DNA from: Puia sp.
Lineage (GTDB): Bacteria > Bacteroidota > Bacteroidia > Chitinophagales > Chitinophagaceae
Assembly (NCBI GenBank): GCA_031292515.1
Contig: JARLGZ010000277.1
Span: 1 to 64,000, forward strand
DNA: 64,000 bases
Reading direction: 5' to 3'
The first letter of the stretch is position 1. Every line of letters starts with the position of its first letter. The notes under the pieces are model-generated. The model ran no database searches, was not told where the DNA came from, and was given only the letters and a program-made list of their open reading frames with translations. The translations under genes and the position numbers were made by a program. Shown in pieces: positions 53,745 to 63,564 of the stretch.

Positions 53745-56700
53745 TTAGGGGTAGCCGATCTTACCGGCCGTCGAAGCTTGACTCTCATAGCCGTAACGAT
53801 CCACGGCGGAAACCCGATAGTACCAGACTCCTTTTAGTGCCCCTCCGGTCAGATCCCAACCGTTGTCGGTAAAGCGGAGGGTGGCATCCGCCGCCAGGTA
53901 GGTCAGGATATTGTCCGGGCCGGGAATAAAGGAAGCGTCTTTCGAACGATATATCCTGTAATAATCAGCCCCGTTTACAGGCTTCCAGTTCAATACGGAA
54001 TCTTTTACACTCAACCAGGGGGCTGAAAGTGTTCCCTTTTGAGCCGGTTCGATTTCTCGAACGATTGACAGGGGACGAATGGGAGCATCGGCCGGAAAAA
54101 CATCGGTATGGTCGCCGTCACTGGAAGAAATATAATACTGCAGACCATCCGGGCCAATCTGGTCGGCAAGAAGGATTGCAGTAAAGGTCGATTTTACACG
54201 ACGGGTCATGGGTATCGATCGCCAGCGGCCTCCGGGAACGCGATAATAGAGGGTCGCCGACAGTTCCTCGTCGACCCGGTTGTCGAGGAGCCTGACTTTG
54301 ATCCAGACTGGCTGGCCGGCAAGCACCGATCCCGGAGGGGAGATCATCACCATGCGAGGGGGAACCGTATCTGCCTTGCCAGCCCAGGCCGACACGGTCT
54401 GCGAAGCGTTGCCGCTGTCGTTGCCCCAAAACAGGCTGTAGACTTCATAATGATGAAAACCATCCATCGTATCGTCATAGGCCCGGGTATCCGCAGATAG
54501 TGGAGCAGCGGTGATTTTCTTGCCGTCGCGATAAATGTCGAAGCCGCGAAACAGGGAGTCGCCCACCTGCCAGGTGACACGTGCGCCGGTACGGGTCCCC
54601 CGGACCTGGATGTTCTCCGGCGCCACGGTATTGTAGGTATTCAGTTGTTTCCAGGCGAGGTCGATATAATCTTTCTGGATGAAACGATCCTGGGCGCTAA
54701 CCACATTTCCCAGGGAAGAGATGTCTGTCACCCGGTTGTTGAAATTCGCGATCCAGGATCCCGTCATCCCCTGCAAATCGGTGTGGCGGTTGCTGGCATT
54801 CATATTCAGCGCGATATGGTCATGTTCCGCGGCTATCCGGCAACGTAACAACGCTAATCGGCTGCGGTCCCCGGGATCCGCTGCAAGGGCGATTTGCGTA
54901 TTGATCACAGACAACTGGCTGTCAGCCTTGTCGAGTTGGGCCTGCGCTAAGGGGACGGGGTCTTTTTCCCGAAAAGCCAGGTAGAGGCGATGCGGTCCGG
55001 TGACGGGGAGGATGTCGATGGCGAGATCCTGCCAATGGGTCCAGCCACCCGTCGAAGGAATGGGCGCCTGCCCAATCACTTGTCCCCGGGGTTCGTCGAG
55101 GCGAAGCTCAATCACCCCGGCATCGGAGATCCCCGCAAGTTCCACATGGAATACCCGGGAGGCGGGTGAAAAGGGGATGCCATCGTAGGCCACCCAGCTC
55201 CCGGTCTGGATATACCCTATGCAGGATTTGCCATCCGCCCCGGCGGCCGTCTGTACCTGGTTGGCCACCACGAAACGGGTGGCCGGTATTGGACTAGCGT
55301 CTGCCGACGGACGAAGGGTAAGGACATTGCATAGAAAGGCAGCCTGTTCTACCCGGGCCAGGGAGAATGGTGGTGTCCAGCGGCATTCGGAGAAATCGCT
55401 TGCGAAGGGTTCGTTCTGGTTGATGATGGGAGTTATAAAAGGCGCGGCTTGCCGACCATATTGACGCTCCGCAAAAAGACGGTAGAGGGTCTCGCTGTTG
55501 TTGAAAGCGCCGGCTTTGTCCCAGGGCGCCCGGGCAAGATACCAGACTTTGGCCTCCACCGCGTCGGTCAGCCGCCAGGTGAGGGCGTAAAAACCTTTCA
55601 TATTGGGCGCCCGGTCCTTCCAGGCCTCGATGGTGTTCGAGATATCCATATGATATGGATAATAGTAGACGGAACTGTTAAAATCCCTTTCGAGCCAGGG
55701 GCAACCCCAGTATTCGCGGTTACCGTAAACGCTGCCGTTTTCGCAGCCATCGGAATAGTGAGAAATGGGGGCACAGATCACGTCGGCGGGAAGCGTCGCA
55801 ACGTCTTCCGGGCGTATCCCCCACCCCGCCACCGCCAAGCGCAGCTTGGGGCAGGTCTTCTTCAGGCCGTTGTAGAAGCCGTCGAAGATCCTCCGCCAGG
55901 TATGTCTTTCCTTATCGGCAGCAGGATCCGAGAGGCCCTCGCTTTGAAAACAAAGAAGGTAGTCCAGGTTGGGATAATCATCGGAAAGCTGTTTTACCCG
56001 GGCGGCGACCACGCGGGGATCGTCGGGCGCCAGGTGATAGCTATCTGCAATCAGGTTGATATCCAAGCCCAGGCCGATCCGGATTCCCCGGGTGTGGGCA
56101 TAAGCGATCACCCTCTGAAACTCGCCGGCGCCCTTGCGGAAGACCTGTTTATTATCAAGTCCTTCATTGTGGAGGGCACAGTCCGCGCCGAAGTCGTAGT
56201 CATCGAAGAGATTTCGCGAACCAAAGCAGTATCTGTTCGGGTCCCAGCCGGGATAATTCCCCCAGGCATGGCCGGAGCGGGCAGTGGCCATCCAGACGCG
56301 GGAGAGCTGTCCTTCCACTGCAAAATCCTCGAACATCTCGTTATGGCCTTCCTCGCCGGAATAGTTGTGGATCTGCAAGAAATTGAGGCGCATCTTCGCC
56401 ATCTGGTCGAGGACGTATTTCCAGTCTTCCCAGGAGTAGGAGGTCGCGGACTGTGGGAAGTTTGTCCAGGGAAGCAGGCCGCGGACCTCGACGGCGGGCG
56501 TCTTTGTCTCGTCGATATCGGGAAAGCATTCAGCCGGGGACTTCTTCGCGGGGAGAATGTCCCCGTCGAAATGGAAGCTAATTCCTATATGTTCTTCCAG
56601 GAAACCATACACGCCATAAAGAAGGCCCGGATCATCCTTCGCGGCGATGACGATCACCGCGCGCCCATCCAGTCTACATTTCTTCAACAAATATCCCTGC

Positions 56701-57011
56701 GGACCGGGTGTGACATCGGTAAATTTTAGCTGTCCCTCCCGGATGAGCCTGTCGATCAGGGAGCTGTGGCCGGGCAGTCCCAGCAGAAATACCGGGCCCT
56801 GGCGATGTGCAGAAGAGACATCATCGACCAGGGAGACCGGACCATCGGAAATGAGATGGAGATAGCGACAAAGTTCCTTCCCTGCATAATCCTCCAAGTC
56901 CGTCCTCACAGCGGGTAGCGATATGGTGATCGAGGTTCCGGACTGGGCGTGAAGACGGGGGCCGAAAAAGAGTGGGCAAACAATAAAGCAGAAACAAAAA
57001 AATCGATTCAC
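53745..57011 (-). CDS. Exported glycoside hydrolase with CBM6-like and FN3-like modules
   Basis: About 1088 residues. I choose GTG 57011 (VNRFFCFCFIVCPLFFG), giving a signal peptide ending HAQS. Residues 30-150 form an alpha-glucuronidase/GH20-type N-terminal fold (DDPGLLYGVYGFLEEHIG). Residues 170-560 read as a TIM barrel (MRLNFLQIHNYSGEEGHNE, GIRIGLGLDINLIA, LLCFQSEGLSD) resembling GH67/GH115 alpha-glucuronidases. A CBM6-like module follows (YIQTGSWVAYDGIPF, RLYLAFREKDP). FN3-like modules end the protein (VSAVDRYGYESQ). Likely cleaves plant polysaccharide side chains outside the inner membrane; family and substrate remain uncertain. Confidence 0.8.
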   Translation of the reverse strand: MNRFFCFCFIVCPLFFGPRLHAQSGTSITISLPAVRTDLEDYAGKELCRYLHLISDGPVSLVDDVSSAHRQGPVFLLGLPGHSSLIDRLIREGQLKFTDVTPGPQGYLLKKCRLDGRAVIVIAAKDDPGLLYGVYGFLEEHIGISFHFDGDILPAKKSPAECFPDIDETKTPAVEVRGLLPWTNFPQSATSYSWEDWKYVLDQMAKMRLNFLQIHNYSGEEGHNEMFEDFAVEGQLSRVWMATARSGHAWGNYPGWDPNRYCFGSRNLFDDYDFGADCALHNEGLDNKQVFRKGAGEFQRVIAYAHTRGIRIGLGLDINLIADSYHLAPDDPRVVAARVKQLSDDYPNLDYLLCFQSEGLSDPAADKERHTWRRIFDGFYNGLKKTCPKLRLAVAGWGIRPEDVATLPADVICAPISHYSDGCENGSVYGNREYWGCPWLERDFNSSVYYYPYHMDISNTIEAWKDRAPNMKGFYALTWRLTDAVEAKVWYLARAPWDKAGAFNNSETLYRLFAERQYGRQAAPFITPIINQNEPFASDFSECRWTPPFSLARVEQAAFLCNVLTLRPSADASPIPATRFVVANQVQTAAGADGKSCIGYIQTGSWVAYDGIPFSPASRVFHVELAGISDAGVIELRLDEPRGQVIGQAPIPSTGGWTHWQDLAIDILPVTGPHRLYLAFREKDPVPLAQAQLDKADSQLSVINTQIALAADPGDRSRLALLRCRIAAEHDHIALNMNASNRHTDLQGMTGSWIANFNNRVTDISSLGNVVSAQDRFIQKDYIDLAWKQLNTYNTVAPENIQVRGTRTGARVTWQVGDSLFRGFDIYRDGKKITAAPLSADTRAYDDTMDGFHHYEVYSLFWGNDSGNASQTVSAWAGKADTVPPRMVMISPPGSVLAGQPVWIKVRLLDNRVDEELSATLYYRVPGGRWRSIPMTRRVKSTFTAILLADQIGPDGLQYYISSSDGDHTDVFPADAPIRPLSIVREIEPAQKGTLSAPWLSVKDSVLNWKPVNGADYYRIYRSKDASFIPGPDNILTYLAADATLRFTDNGWDLTGGALKGVWYYRVSAVDRYGYESQASTAGKIGYP

Positions 57012-57027
57012 TGGCAAGACTTTATAA

Positions 57028-57056
57028 AAAGGATAAAAGCGGTTTCAGTGGTGCAA
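57028..57056 (-). promoter_or_regulatory. Possible promoter of the carbohydrate operon
   Basis: On the minus strand TTG (57054-57056), 18-base spacer, TATCCTTT (57028-57035) is close to the Bacteroidota consensus. Transcription would start about 10 bases before the GTG start of the glycoside hydrolase gene. Confidence 0.45.
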
Positions 57057-57204
57057 TCCGGTTATAAAAGTAGGCGGTGAACCGCGAAAAAGGATCTCCT
57101 ATTTTACCGTTATACTATACTATTTGAACCCAATTAACAGTGGCGAAGCCTGTTTATCGTTAATATTGTATGTTCACTACGATGAAACTAAAACCACTTT
57201 TACC

Positions 57205-58056
57205 GTGACTGCCTTCACCCAAAAGCTTCCCCTGCGGGGCAAGACGAGTTTTGTGGCGAGGACCTACCGGACACCCGAATTCGAAGTTGGCTGGCATCAG
57301 CACCCGGAGATAGAGCTGATCCTGCACACCGAGGGCGCCGGACAATATTATATTGGTAATTCCGTGGGCGGTTACGAGACCGGTGATATCTTTTTATTGG
57401 GTTCCGAACTGCCGCATACCTTTCAGAAGTCGGGAGAGGGGATTGCCAGCGCCGTAGTCGTTCAATTTAAACCGGCGTTCTGGGGCGAGAGTTTTATCAA
57501 CCTGCCTGAGATGGAGGAAGTGCGTAACTTATTCAACATCGCCTCACAAGGACTTCGTATCGTCTCCCCCTGCCGGGAGGAGCTCATCCCTATGATTCAG
57601 GCATTGGAGCGCGAAGAAAGTTTTATGCGCATCATCACGCTTGGGGCATGCCTTGAGAAAATCATCCGCACAAAGAACTGGAAGACGATCTCCACGCAGG
57701 AACTGCAAGCGCTGAACCTGGAGGACCGGGAGCGATTGGAAAAAGTTTTTCGATACAGTTTTGACCATTTCAAGGAACCGATCACACTAGCGACAGTCTC
57801 CTCCCTCGCCTCGTTGAGCGTGCAGGCATTTTGTCGATACTTCAAGAAGAGAACTCAGAAGACCTATATCGTCTTTCTCAACGAAGTCAGGATTAGCTAT
57901 GCCTGCAAGCTGCTTACCAGTAGCTCGCTTACCGTCGAAGAAATCTCTTACGAATCTGGCTACAATACCCTTGCGCATTTCTACCGGCAATTCAAGGCCA
58001 TCCTAAAAACCACTCCGCAGGCATACAAGAATAGCAGGTCCGCCGTGCCCCATTAA
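57205..58056 (+). CDS. AraC-family regulator with cupin domain
   Basis: About 283 residues from GTG 57205 (VTAFTQKLPLRGKTSFVAR). The frame is open to a TTG at 57124, but residues there are not family-like and would start in the promoter zone. N-terminal cupin: FEVGWHQHPEIELILHTEG and GDIFLLGSELPHTFQ. C-terminal HTH pair: ITLATVSSLASLSVQAFCRY and LTVEEISYESGYNTLAHFYR with QFKAILKTTPQAY. The cupin suggests sugar sensing. Divergent from the hydrolase operon, which it most likely controls. Confidence 0.88.
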   Translation: MTAFTQKLPLRGKTSFVARTYRTPEFEVGWHQHPEIELILHTEGAGQYYIGNSVGGYETGDIFLLGSELPHTFQKSGEGIASAVVVQFKPAFWGESFINLPEMEEVRNLFNIASQGLRIVSPCREELIPMIQALEREESFMRIITLGACLEKIIRTKNWKTISTQELQALNLEDRERLEKVFRYSFDHFKEPITLATVSSLASLSVQAFCRYFKKRTQKTYIVFLNEVRISYACKLLTSSSLTVEEISYESGYNTLAHFYRQFKAILKTTPQAYKNSRSAVPH

Positions 58057-58424
58057 AACAAGGTGTTCGATTTGTCAATAGAAAGTCGTAGCAAAATTAC
58101 CAGCTTTCGAAAATCCGTTCTAGTTTTACAAAGTAATCAGCACCGAGTTTTGTAGTTAAGCCTGTGAACTGTTAACCTCCAACGGATTTTTCGACCGGTG
58201 CAGGTCTGAGACTGGACTAAGAACAAATTCACCATACAAATCTATCAACGGCAAGCCGTCTGTTCAAACAGGCGGGAAGGGAGGGAATAAGATATCCACT
58301 CTATATATACCTATATTCGGCAGCGTCGCCGGAACTCGCGTTTCAGTAAAGGGTCAGCAATCCGTTGGCCCTTCCCTCCTATCTTTTTGTATTAAATGGC
58401 AATCACCTCAGCATAACCTTGTAT
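58057..58424. other. Intergenic region before the glycosyltransferase operon
   Basis: 368 bases without a gene. TATCTTTTTG near 58379 resembles a -7 element, but no well-spaced TTG accompanies it, so I do not call a promoter. Confidence 0.4.
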
Positions 58425-59294
58425 ATGAAAGCACTCCAAGATCCGATTACCAACAACCCGAAAGGAACGGATGACCAAATCACCGACCGGGAGCAGACGT
58501 TCATCCATTCGAATGGCAGCATGTCCAGGCTAAAGACACTGTCTATCATCATCCCCGCTTACAACGAAGAAAGATCTATCGCCCTGCTGCTTGACCGGGT
58601 CCGGGAGGTCATTCTAACCAACAACATAGACAAAGAGATCATTGTCGTGGATGACTGCTCCACAGACAATACCGCCGGGGTGCTGCATGAATATGCGGAG
58701 ATGTATCCTGGCCTAAATCTGAAAGTCATTCACCATGCGAAGAACCAGGGCAAGGGCGGCGCCATTCATACAGGTATTGCGCGCGCCACCGGGGAATACC
58801 TGATCGTCCAGGACTCGGATCTGGAATACGACCCGGCTGAATACAATGAACTGCTCAAACCGATCCTCAAAGGAGCGGCCGATGTCGTTTATGGATCCCG
58901 GTTTATGGGAGGTAACCCGCACCGGATCCTCTTTTTTTGGCATTCGATCGGTAACGCCGTCCTCACCTTCCTGTCAAATATGTTCACCAACCTCAACCTG
59001 ACGGATATGGAAACGGGATACAAGGTGTTCCGGACATCCATTATCCGGAAAATCTACCTGGAAGAAAAGCGATTTGGCTTTGAGCCGGAAGTGACGGCGA
59101 AGATTTCCATGGTTCCTGGTATCCGGCTCTATGAAGTGGGGATCTCCTATTACGGGAGAACTTATGCGGAGGGAAAGAAGATCGGCTGGAAAGATGGTTT
59201 CAGGACCATCTATTGCATCTTGAAATTTGCGCTGTTCAACAACCAGGTATTGGCAGAAAACAGGGTTCCTGTGTCCAGTCAGACTAAAAAATAG
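58425..59294 (+). CDS. GT2 glycosyltransferase (dolichol-phosphate-mannose-synthase-like)
   Basis: 289 residues from ATG 58425. GT-A fold motifs: LSIIIPAYNEERSI, EIIVVDDCSTDNT, NQGKGGAIHTGI and YLIVQDSDLEYDP (the metal-binding acidic motif), then DMETGYKVFR and RFGFEPEVTAKI, typical of polyprenyl-phosphate glycosyltransferases. No C-terminal membrane domain. It probably charges a lipid carrier with a sugar, and the next gene, a GT-C-like membrane protein, could use that lipid-linked donor. Confidence 0.92.
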   Translation: MKALQDPITNNPKGTDDQITDREQTFIHSNGSMSRLKTLSIIIPAYNEERSIALLLDRVREVILTNNIDKEIIVVDDCSTDNTAGVLHEYAEMYPGLNLKVIHHAKNQGKGGAIHTGIARATGEYLIVQDSDLEYDPAEYNELLKPILKGAADVVYGSRFMGGNPHRILFFWHSIGNAVLTFLSNMFTNLNLTDMETGYKVFRTSIIRKIYLEEKRFGFEPEVTAKISMVPGIRLYEVGISYYGRTYAEGKKIGWKDGFRTIYCILKFALFNNQVLAENRVPVSSQTKK

Positions 59295-59302
59295 TGAGTA
59301 CC

Positions 59303-60859
59303 ATGGATCGTAAACCAATAATACGCCAACCCGAGCCGGGCGGCGGCAATTTTGGAGATTGGCTCTTCAAAACGAGAGATAATAAAATAATACTCTGCGT
59401 GGCGGCCATCGCCGTAGTGGTACAATTTACCGTGCTTAAATACTTTTATCCATTCGCGAGCTATATTCATGGCGACTCCTTCGACTATCTAATTGCGGCA
59501 TACAGAAACGCAAGCATCGACACGTATTTAATCGGATATGCCATGTTCCTGCGGGCGTTTAGCGTATTTTCTTCTTCCGACGCGATCCTGGTCGCCTTTC
59601 AATATCTGTTGATTCAAGCCAGCTCGCTCGGCCTTCTATTTACCATCCGCTATTTCTACCGTCCGAGCAAGACGATGCAATTCATTCTCTTCTGCTTTTC
59701 CATCTTTAACCCGCTCTATTTGTACATGGCTAACCTGGTATCCAGTGACCTGTTGTTTGCCGCACTGAGTTTGGTCTGGATAACCTTGTTGTTATGGATT
59801 ATTCACCGGCCTTCGCCTGCTTTGATATTATGGCATTCCCTGGTGATCTTCCTCGCTTTTACGGTCCGATACAACGCTTTGATCTATTTCTTACTATCGC
59901 TAATAGCCTTTGTGTTGTCCCAGGAATCGCTGCGGTGGAAAGTAGGAGGTCTGGTCTCAGCGGCCGTTTTAATGGGTCTGTTCGTGCTGAACACGGGCAA
60001 CCATTATAAATCGCTAACCGGAATCTGGCAGTACTCCCCGTTCGCGGGATGGCTTTGGGCCAACAATGCCATGTATGCCTACCGGTATGTAGACAGTGCG
60101 AAACGGAAGCCCGTGCCGGAAAAATTTCAGGCACTGGATAATATGATAAGAAATTATTATGATAGAAATAGGGACCTCAAGAAAAATCCCCAGGAGACGT
60201 TACTAGCCAGCACGGTCTATATGTGGGATCCCCGGATGCCGCTTACGAAGTACCGGGACCTCCAATTCCAACACGACACCGCATCAACCGAATTGAAACG
60301 ATGGGCGACGATGGGTCCCCTGTATGGGCAATACGGTAAATATATCATCCGGCAATACCCGGGATTTTATGCAAAATATTTCCTTTGGCCCAATACCCTG
60401 AAATACTATGCGCCTCCTTTAGAGTTTCTTGCAAACTATAATTCAGGAAGCGACAGCGTCAATGAAAGTGCAAAGACATGGTTTGGATATCGTAGCCGTC
60501 GGGTACGAACACGGATGAAATCATCGGCGATCCATGTATTGGAATTCTACCCGATCCTGAGCGGGGTGATCAATGTCGTAATGCTATTCAGTTTATTGGC
60601 TTTTACTCTTTTGAACGGCTGGAAAACGGATACCCCATTCAGAAAGGGGGTGTTTCTGATCGGCGCCTTTTGGCTATTAAATGCCGGATTTACCATCGTC
60701 GCCTCGTCTGCAGCCTTGCGATTTCAGGCCTTTCCGATCATTCTAACCACGTTCTTCTCCTTGTTGTTGGTTGACTGGATATGGTCACTGGCCAATTCTG
60801 AGACGACTATTCCAACACGAGTTCCTTCTCAATCCACCCAAATAATACCTTCCATATGA
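59303..60859 (+). CDS. GT-C-like polytopic membrane protein 1
   Basis: About 518 residues; ATG 59303 is used, though a GTG at 59294 is possible. Around eleven hydrophobic segments. An acidic pair after TM1 (SYIHGDSFDYLIAAYRNA) sits where GT39/PMT-type enzymes carry catalytic aspartates. FTVRYNALIYF is shared with the paralogue at 61307. A periplasmic loop (YRYVDSAKRKPVPEKFQALD) separates the N- and C-terminal membrane parts. Likely transfers a sugar from polyprenyl phosphate to an acceptor in the periplasm; this is inferred from topology and the GT2 neighbour. Confidence 0.75.
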   Translation: MDRKPIIRQPEPGGGNFGDWLFKTRDNKIILCVAAIAVVVQFTVLKYFYPFASYIHGDSFDYLIAAYRNASIDTYLIGYAMFLRAFSVFSSSDAILVAFQYLLIQASSLGLLFTIRYFYRPSKTMQFILFCFSIFNPLYLYMANLVSSDLLFAALSLVWITLLLWIIHRPSPALILWHSLVIFLAFTVRYNALIYFLLSLIAFVLSQESLRWKVGGLVSAAVLMGLFVLNTGNHYKSLTGIWQYSPFAGWLWANNAMYAYRYVDSAKRKPVPEKFQALDNMIRNYYDRNRDLKKNPQETLLASTVYMWDPRMPLTKYRDLQFQHDTASTELKRWATMGPLYGQYGKYIIRQYPGFYAKYFLWPNTLKYYAPPLEFLANYNSGSDSVNESAKTWFGYRSRRVRTRMKSSAIHVLEFYPILSGVINVVMLFSLLAFTLLNGWKTDTPFRKGVFLIGAFWLLNAGFTIVASSAALRFQAFPIILTTFFSLLLVDWIWSLANSETTIPTRVPSQSTQIIPSI

Positions 60860-61323
60860 CGATCAAGTTCCTTCCCACCGTTTCGGAGATCCTATCTGTA
60901 CTTTTCATCATGCTTTTTCTCTATACGGGTATCAGTAAGATCAGTGACTACTTTGTCTTTAAAGAACAGATCGCCACGTCTCCCCTTCTTGCGCCTTTCG
61001 CGCCCGTTATAGCCGGGTTGCTGCCGTGGGTGGAGTTCGGGGTAGTTATCCTTCTAGCGATTCCCCGGTGGCGGTTAAAGGGCTTGTACGCATCTTTTAT
61101 ACTTATGGTAGCATTTACGATCTATATCATTGCAATGCTAACCTTCAACAAAGAGGTTCCCTGCAGTTGCGGGGGCGTAATCGAACTTCTGTCATGGAAT
61201 GCTCATATTGTCTTCAACAGCGTGTTTATTGGATTGGCAGGAATCGCTATTATCGCGGAGACAAAAATCCGGAAAGCGAGGAAAAAATCGCTCACCTTTC
61301 TAACCGATGGTTATGCTCTTTAA
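60856..61323 (+). CDS. MauE/DoxX-like membrane protein
   Basis: 155 residues, four membrane segments. LSVLFIMLFLYTGISKISDY and LLPWVEFGVVILLAIP are DoxX/MauE signatures. A cysteine pair, KEVPCSCGGVIELLSWN, lies at the third loop, as in MauE proteins tied to thiol redox or disulfide formation in the periplasm. It starts within the stop of the preceding gene (ATGA) and overlaps the next gene, so the operon is tightly coupled. A thioredoxin-fold lipoprotein two genes on fits a redox role. Confidence 0.85.
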   Translation: MTIKFLPTVSEILSVLFIMLFLYTGISKISDYFVFKEQIATSPLLAPFAPVIAGLLPWVEFGVVILLAIPRWRLKGLYASFILMVAFTIYIIAMLTFNKEVPCSCGGVIELLSWNAHIVFNSVFIGLAGIAIIAETKIRKARKKSLTFLTDGYAL

Positions 61324-62863
61324 TCAGACAAATACACAACCTCGATTCCGGGACTGGTTGCTTGAAGATCCGGAAAACCGACGGTTGGGCTGGCTGGCTG
61401 CCGCCGTTATTGTTGTGCAATTCCTTGTATTCAAATTCCTGTATCCGTTCCCGAATTTCATGCCACCCGACTCCTATTCATACCTGGACAGCGCGTTTCA
61501 CAACCTTTCGATCAATATGTGGGCAATCGGATACTCGAAATTTCTGCGTCTCTTTAGCAGCATAACAAGCTCGCATGTGGCGATGGTGTGGTTTCAGTAC
61601 CTGCTTTTGGAGCTTAGTATTTTGTATTTTCTGTTTTCGATGAAATATCTCTTCTCCCCTGGGAAATGGCTATTCCGGTGTCTGTTGGCATTTAGTACGT
61701 TAAATCCCCTCATCCCGCATATCAGCAATTTCGTCGGAAGCGATACGTTGTTCACGGCCTTGAGTCTAATTTGGATTACTCAATTGTGCTGGATCATTTA
61801 CCGCCCGAACACGAGCCTGCTTTTTTGGCATGGCCTTGTGGTGCTGGCTGTCTTTACGGTGCGATACAACGCCCTCTACTATCCTGTTATCAGCATAGCT
61901 GTTATTATTTTATCGCCCTTACGGGTAAAGACCAAATTGGCGGAGGTAGGGTATATCCTTGTGCTGATTGGCGGTTTTATTGTGAGCACGGAGTACCATT
62001 ATTACAAGGAGACGAAGACGGTGCAGTTTTCGGCTTTTGGGGGGTGGCAATTAGCGGCCAATGCGCTTTATGGGTATGCCTACGCCAAACCCGATCCTCC
62101 GGATAAAGTTCCGGAAAAATTCCGGAACCTCCAGGCTATCGTCAACCACCATATGGATTCTATCCGACCTTTGTACAACCGGCCGGACCGGGAAGTGGCA
62201 GTCTACTATCTGTGGGACTTCAAATCTCCTTTGAGGCTTTATCTGAATTCGATATGGGGAAACGATACGGTAACGCCCTATTTTAACCGCTGGGCTTCCG
62301 TGGCGCCCTTGTATACGGACTATGGACGTTACCTGATCCTTCACCATCCCGAGCCCTTTGTTCGATACTATTTGTGGCCAAACCTGATAAAATATTTTGT
62401 CCCGCCGGCAGGATTTATGCAGACGTATAATATGGGTAGTAACCGGGTAGACTCAATCGCCTTGCTCTGGTTCAAATGGAAGAGTAATGTACTGACGCAT
62501 TATACCCGAGATAACAAAATCAGAGTAGTTGCCATTTTTTCGGTCTTATTAGCTATTGTCAACCTAATCTTTCCCTTAAATGCCGCCGCCTTTGTCGTCG
62601 TAGGAGGTTTCCGGCATAGCAACCCTACCGTCAAATACATCCTCGGAATGATGTCGATCGTATGGCTTTGCAATTTGGTATTCAGTGTCTTTTCCGCCCC
62701 AATTGAATTGCGTTATCAACTATTTCCCATGATTATCACCTGCGTGCTGGATGGCCTGTTCCTCTCCTATCTTGTTGCGGAAAGCACACTGAAGAAAGCG
62801 AACCCGGAAATTCCGTCAAGTAAAATAGACATTTTAATTCGAGCCACTACACCTATATCATAA
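61307..62863 (+). CDS. GT-C-like polytopic membrane protein 2
   Basis: 518 residues from ATG 61307 (a second ATG is at 61313), paralogue of the protein at 59303 along the whole length. Shared stretches: FTVRYNALYYP, the DSYSYLDSAFHNLSINMWAI region after TM1, and KVPEKFRNLQAIVNHH in the loop. The two copies flank the MauE gene, which points to a gene duplication with diverging acceptor specificity. Predicted inner-membrane glycosyltransferase; no biochemical assignment possible. Confidence 0.75.
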   Translation: MVMLFNQTNTQPRFRDWLLEDPENRRLGWLAAAVIVVQFLVFKFLYPFPNFMPPDSYSYLDSAFHNLSINMWAIGYSKFLRLFSSITSSHVAMVWFQYLLLELSILYFLFSMKYLFSPGKWLFRCLLAFSTLNPLIPHISNFVGSDTLFTALSLIWITQLCWIIYRPNTSLLFWHGLVVLAVFTVRYNALYYPVISIAVIILSPLRVKTKLAEVGYILVLIGGFIVSTEYHYYKETKTVQFSAFGGWQLAANALYGYAYAKPDPPDKVPEKFRNLQAIVNHHMDSIRPLYNRPDREVAVYYLWDFKSPLRLYLNSIWGNDTVTPYFNRWASVAPLYTDYGRYLILHHPEPFVRYYLWPNLIKYFVPPAGFMQTYNMGSNRVDSIALLWFKWKSNVLTHYTRDNKIRVVAIFSVLLAIVNLIFPLNAAAFVVVGGFRHSNPTVKYILGMMSIVWLCNLVFSVFSAPIELRYQLFPMIITCVLDGLFLSYLVAESTLKKANPEIPSSKIDILIRATTPIS

Positions 62864-62880
62864 TTTATAAATCCTTGAAG

Positions 62881-63375
62881 ATGAAAAAGATTTTTCCCAT
62901 GCTATTGATGATATGTATGGCGGGCTGCTTCAGCCGACAACCTTCGGTCATTACCGGTCAGGAAGGAAAACCACTGCCTAATGTCAATCTTCTGCTGATG
63001 GATAGTTCTACTGTTGTTACGCAGAACAACGTGCCGAAAGGGCAGGCGATCGTGTTCTTTTACTTTAGCCCCTATTGCCCTTATTGCAGGGCGGAAACCG
63101 AAGAAATGGTGAAAAATATTCATTCCCTGCAAAACATCAAGGTGTACTTTGTTTCGAGTTTTCCTTTTTCCCTGATTAAAAGCTTTTATGAAAATTATCA
63201 ACTGAATAAATATCGGAATATCACCGTCGCGCAGGATCTGGGCTCTTCCTTTGGCAATTATTACAAAGTTCCCGGAGTTCCATACATAGCCGTCTACAGC
63301 GGAAATAAGATGTTGAAACAGGTTTTTATAGGCCATACCGATTACAAAACGATCGAAGAAGTGGCCCTGAATTAG
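62881..63375 (+). CDS. Thioredoxin-fold lipoprotein
   Basis: 164 residues from ATG 62881. Lipoprotein signal MKKIFPMLLMICMAGC (lipobox MAGC). Thioredoxin-like domain with active site FSPYCPYCRAE (CPYC) and cis-proline region KVPGVPYIAVYSG. TlpA/ResA-type proteins act as periplasmic thiol reductants or oxidases. With the MauE protein and the four-cysteine peptide that follows, a disulfide-handling function is plausible. Confidence 0.88.
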   Translation: MKKIFPMLLMICMAGCFSRQPSVITGQEGKPLPNVNLLLMDSSTVVTQNNVPKGQAIVFFYFSPYCPYCRAETEEMVKNIHSLQNIKVYFVSSFPFSLIKSFYENYQLNKYRNITVAQDLGSSFGNYYKVPGVPYIAVYSGNKMLKQVFIGHTDYKTIEEVALN

Positions 63376-63564
63376 GAAAGGTTGTTCAACGATAAAGACA
63401 GCTTTTAAACAGGAGCTGTCAAAGGGGACCAACGGTTTTCTGTTCAGGCAAGGATCCACCTAAGCAAAAAACCTGAAGCCTTTCGTGGGGAAGCCGAAAA
63501 CCACTAGAAACGAGTAGGCAGATTTAAAACTGGATTTTATCTCTCCATTCAAAAACACTAAATT

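Noticed and set aside
55449-56729. Long plus-strand open frame inside the glycoside hydrolase gene
   Set aside because: Antisense to a clearly recognised enzyme; composition is that of a shadow frame.
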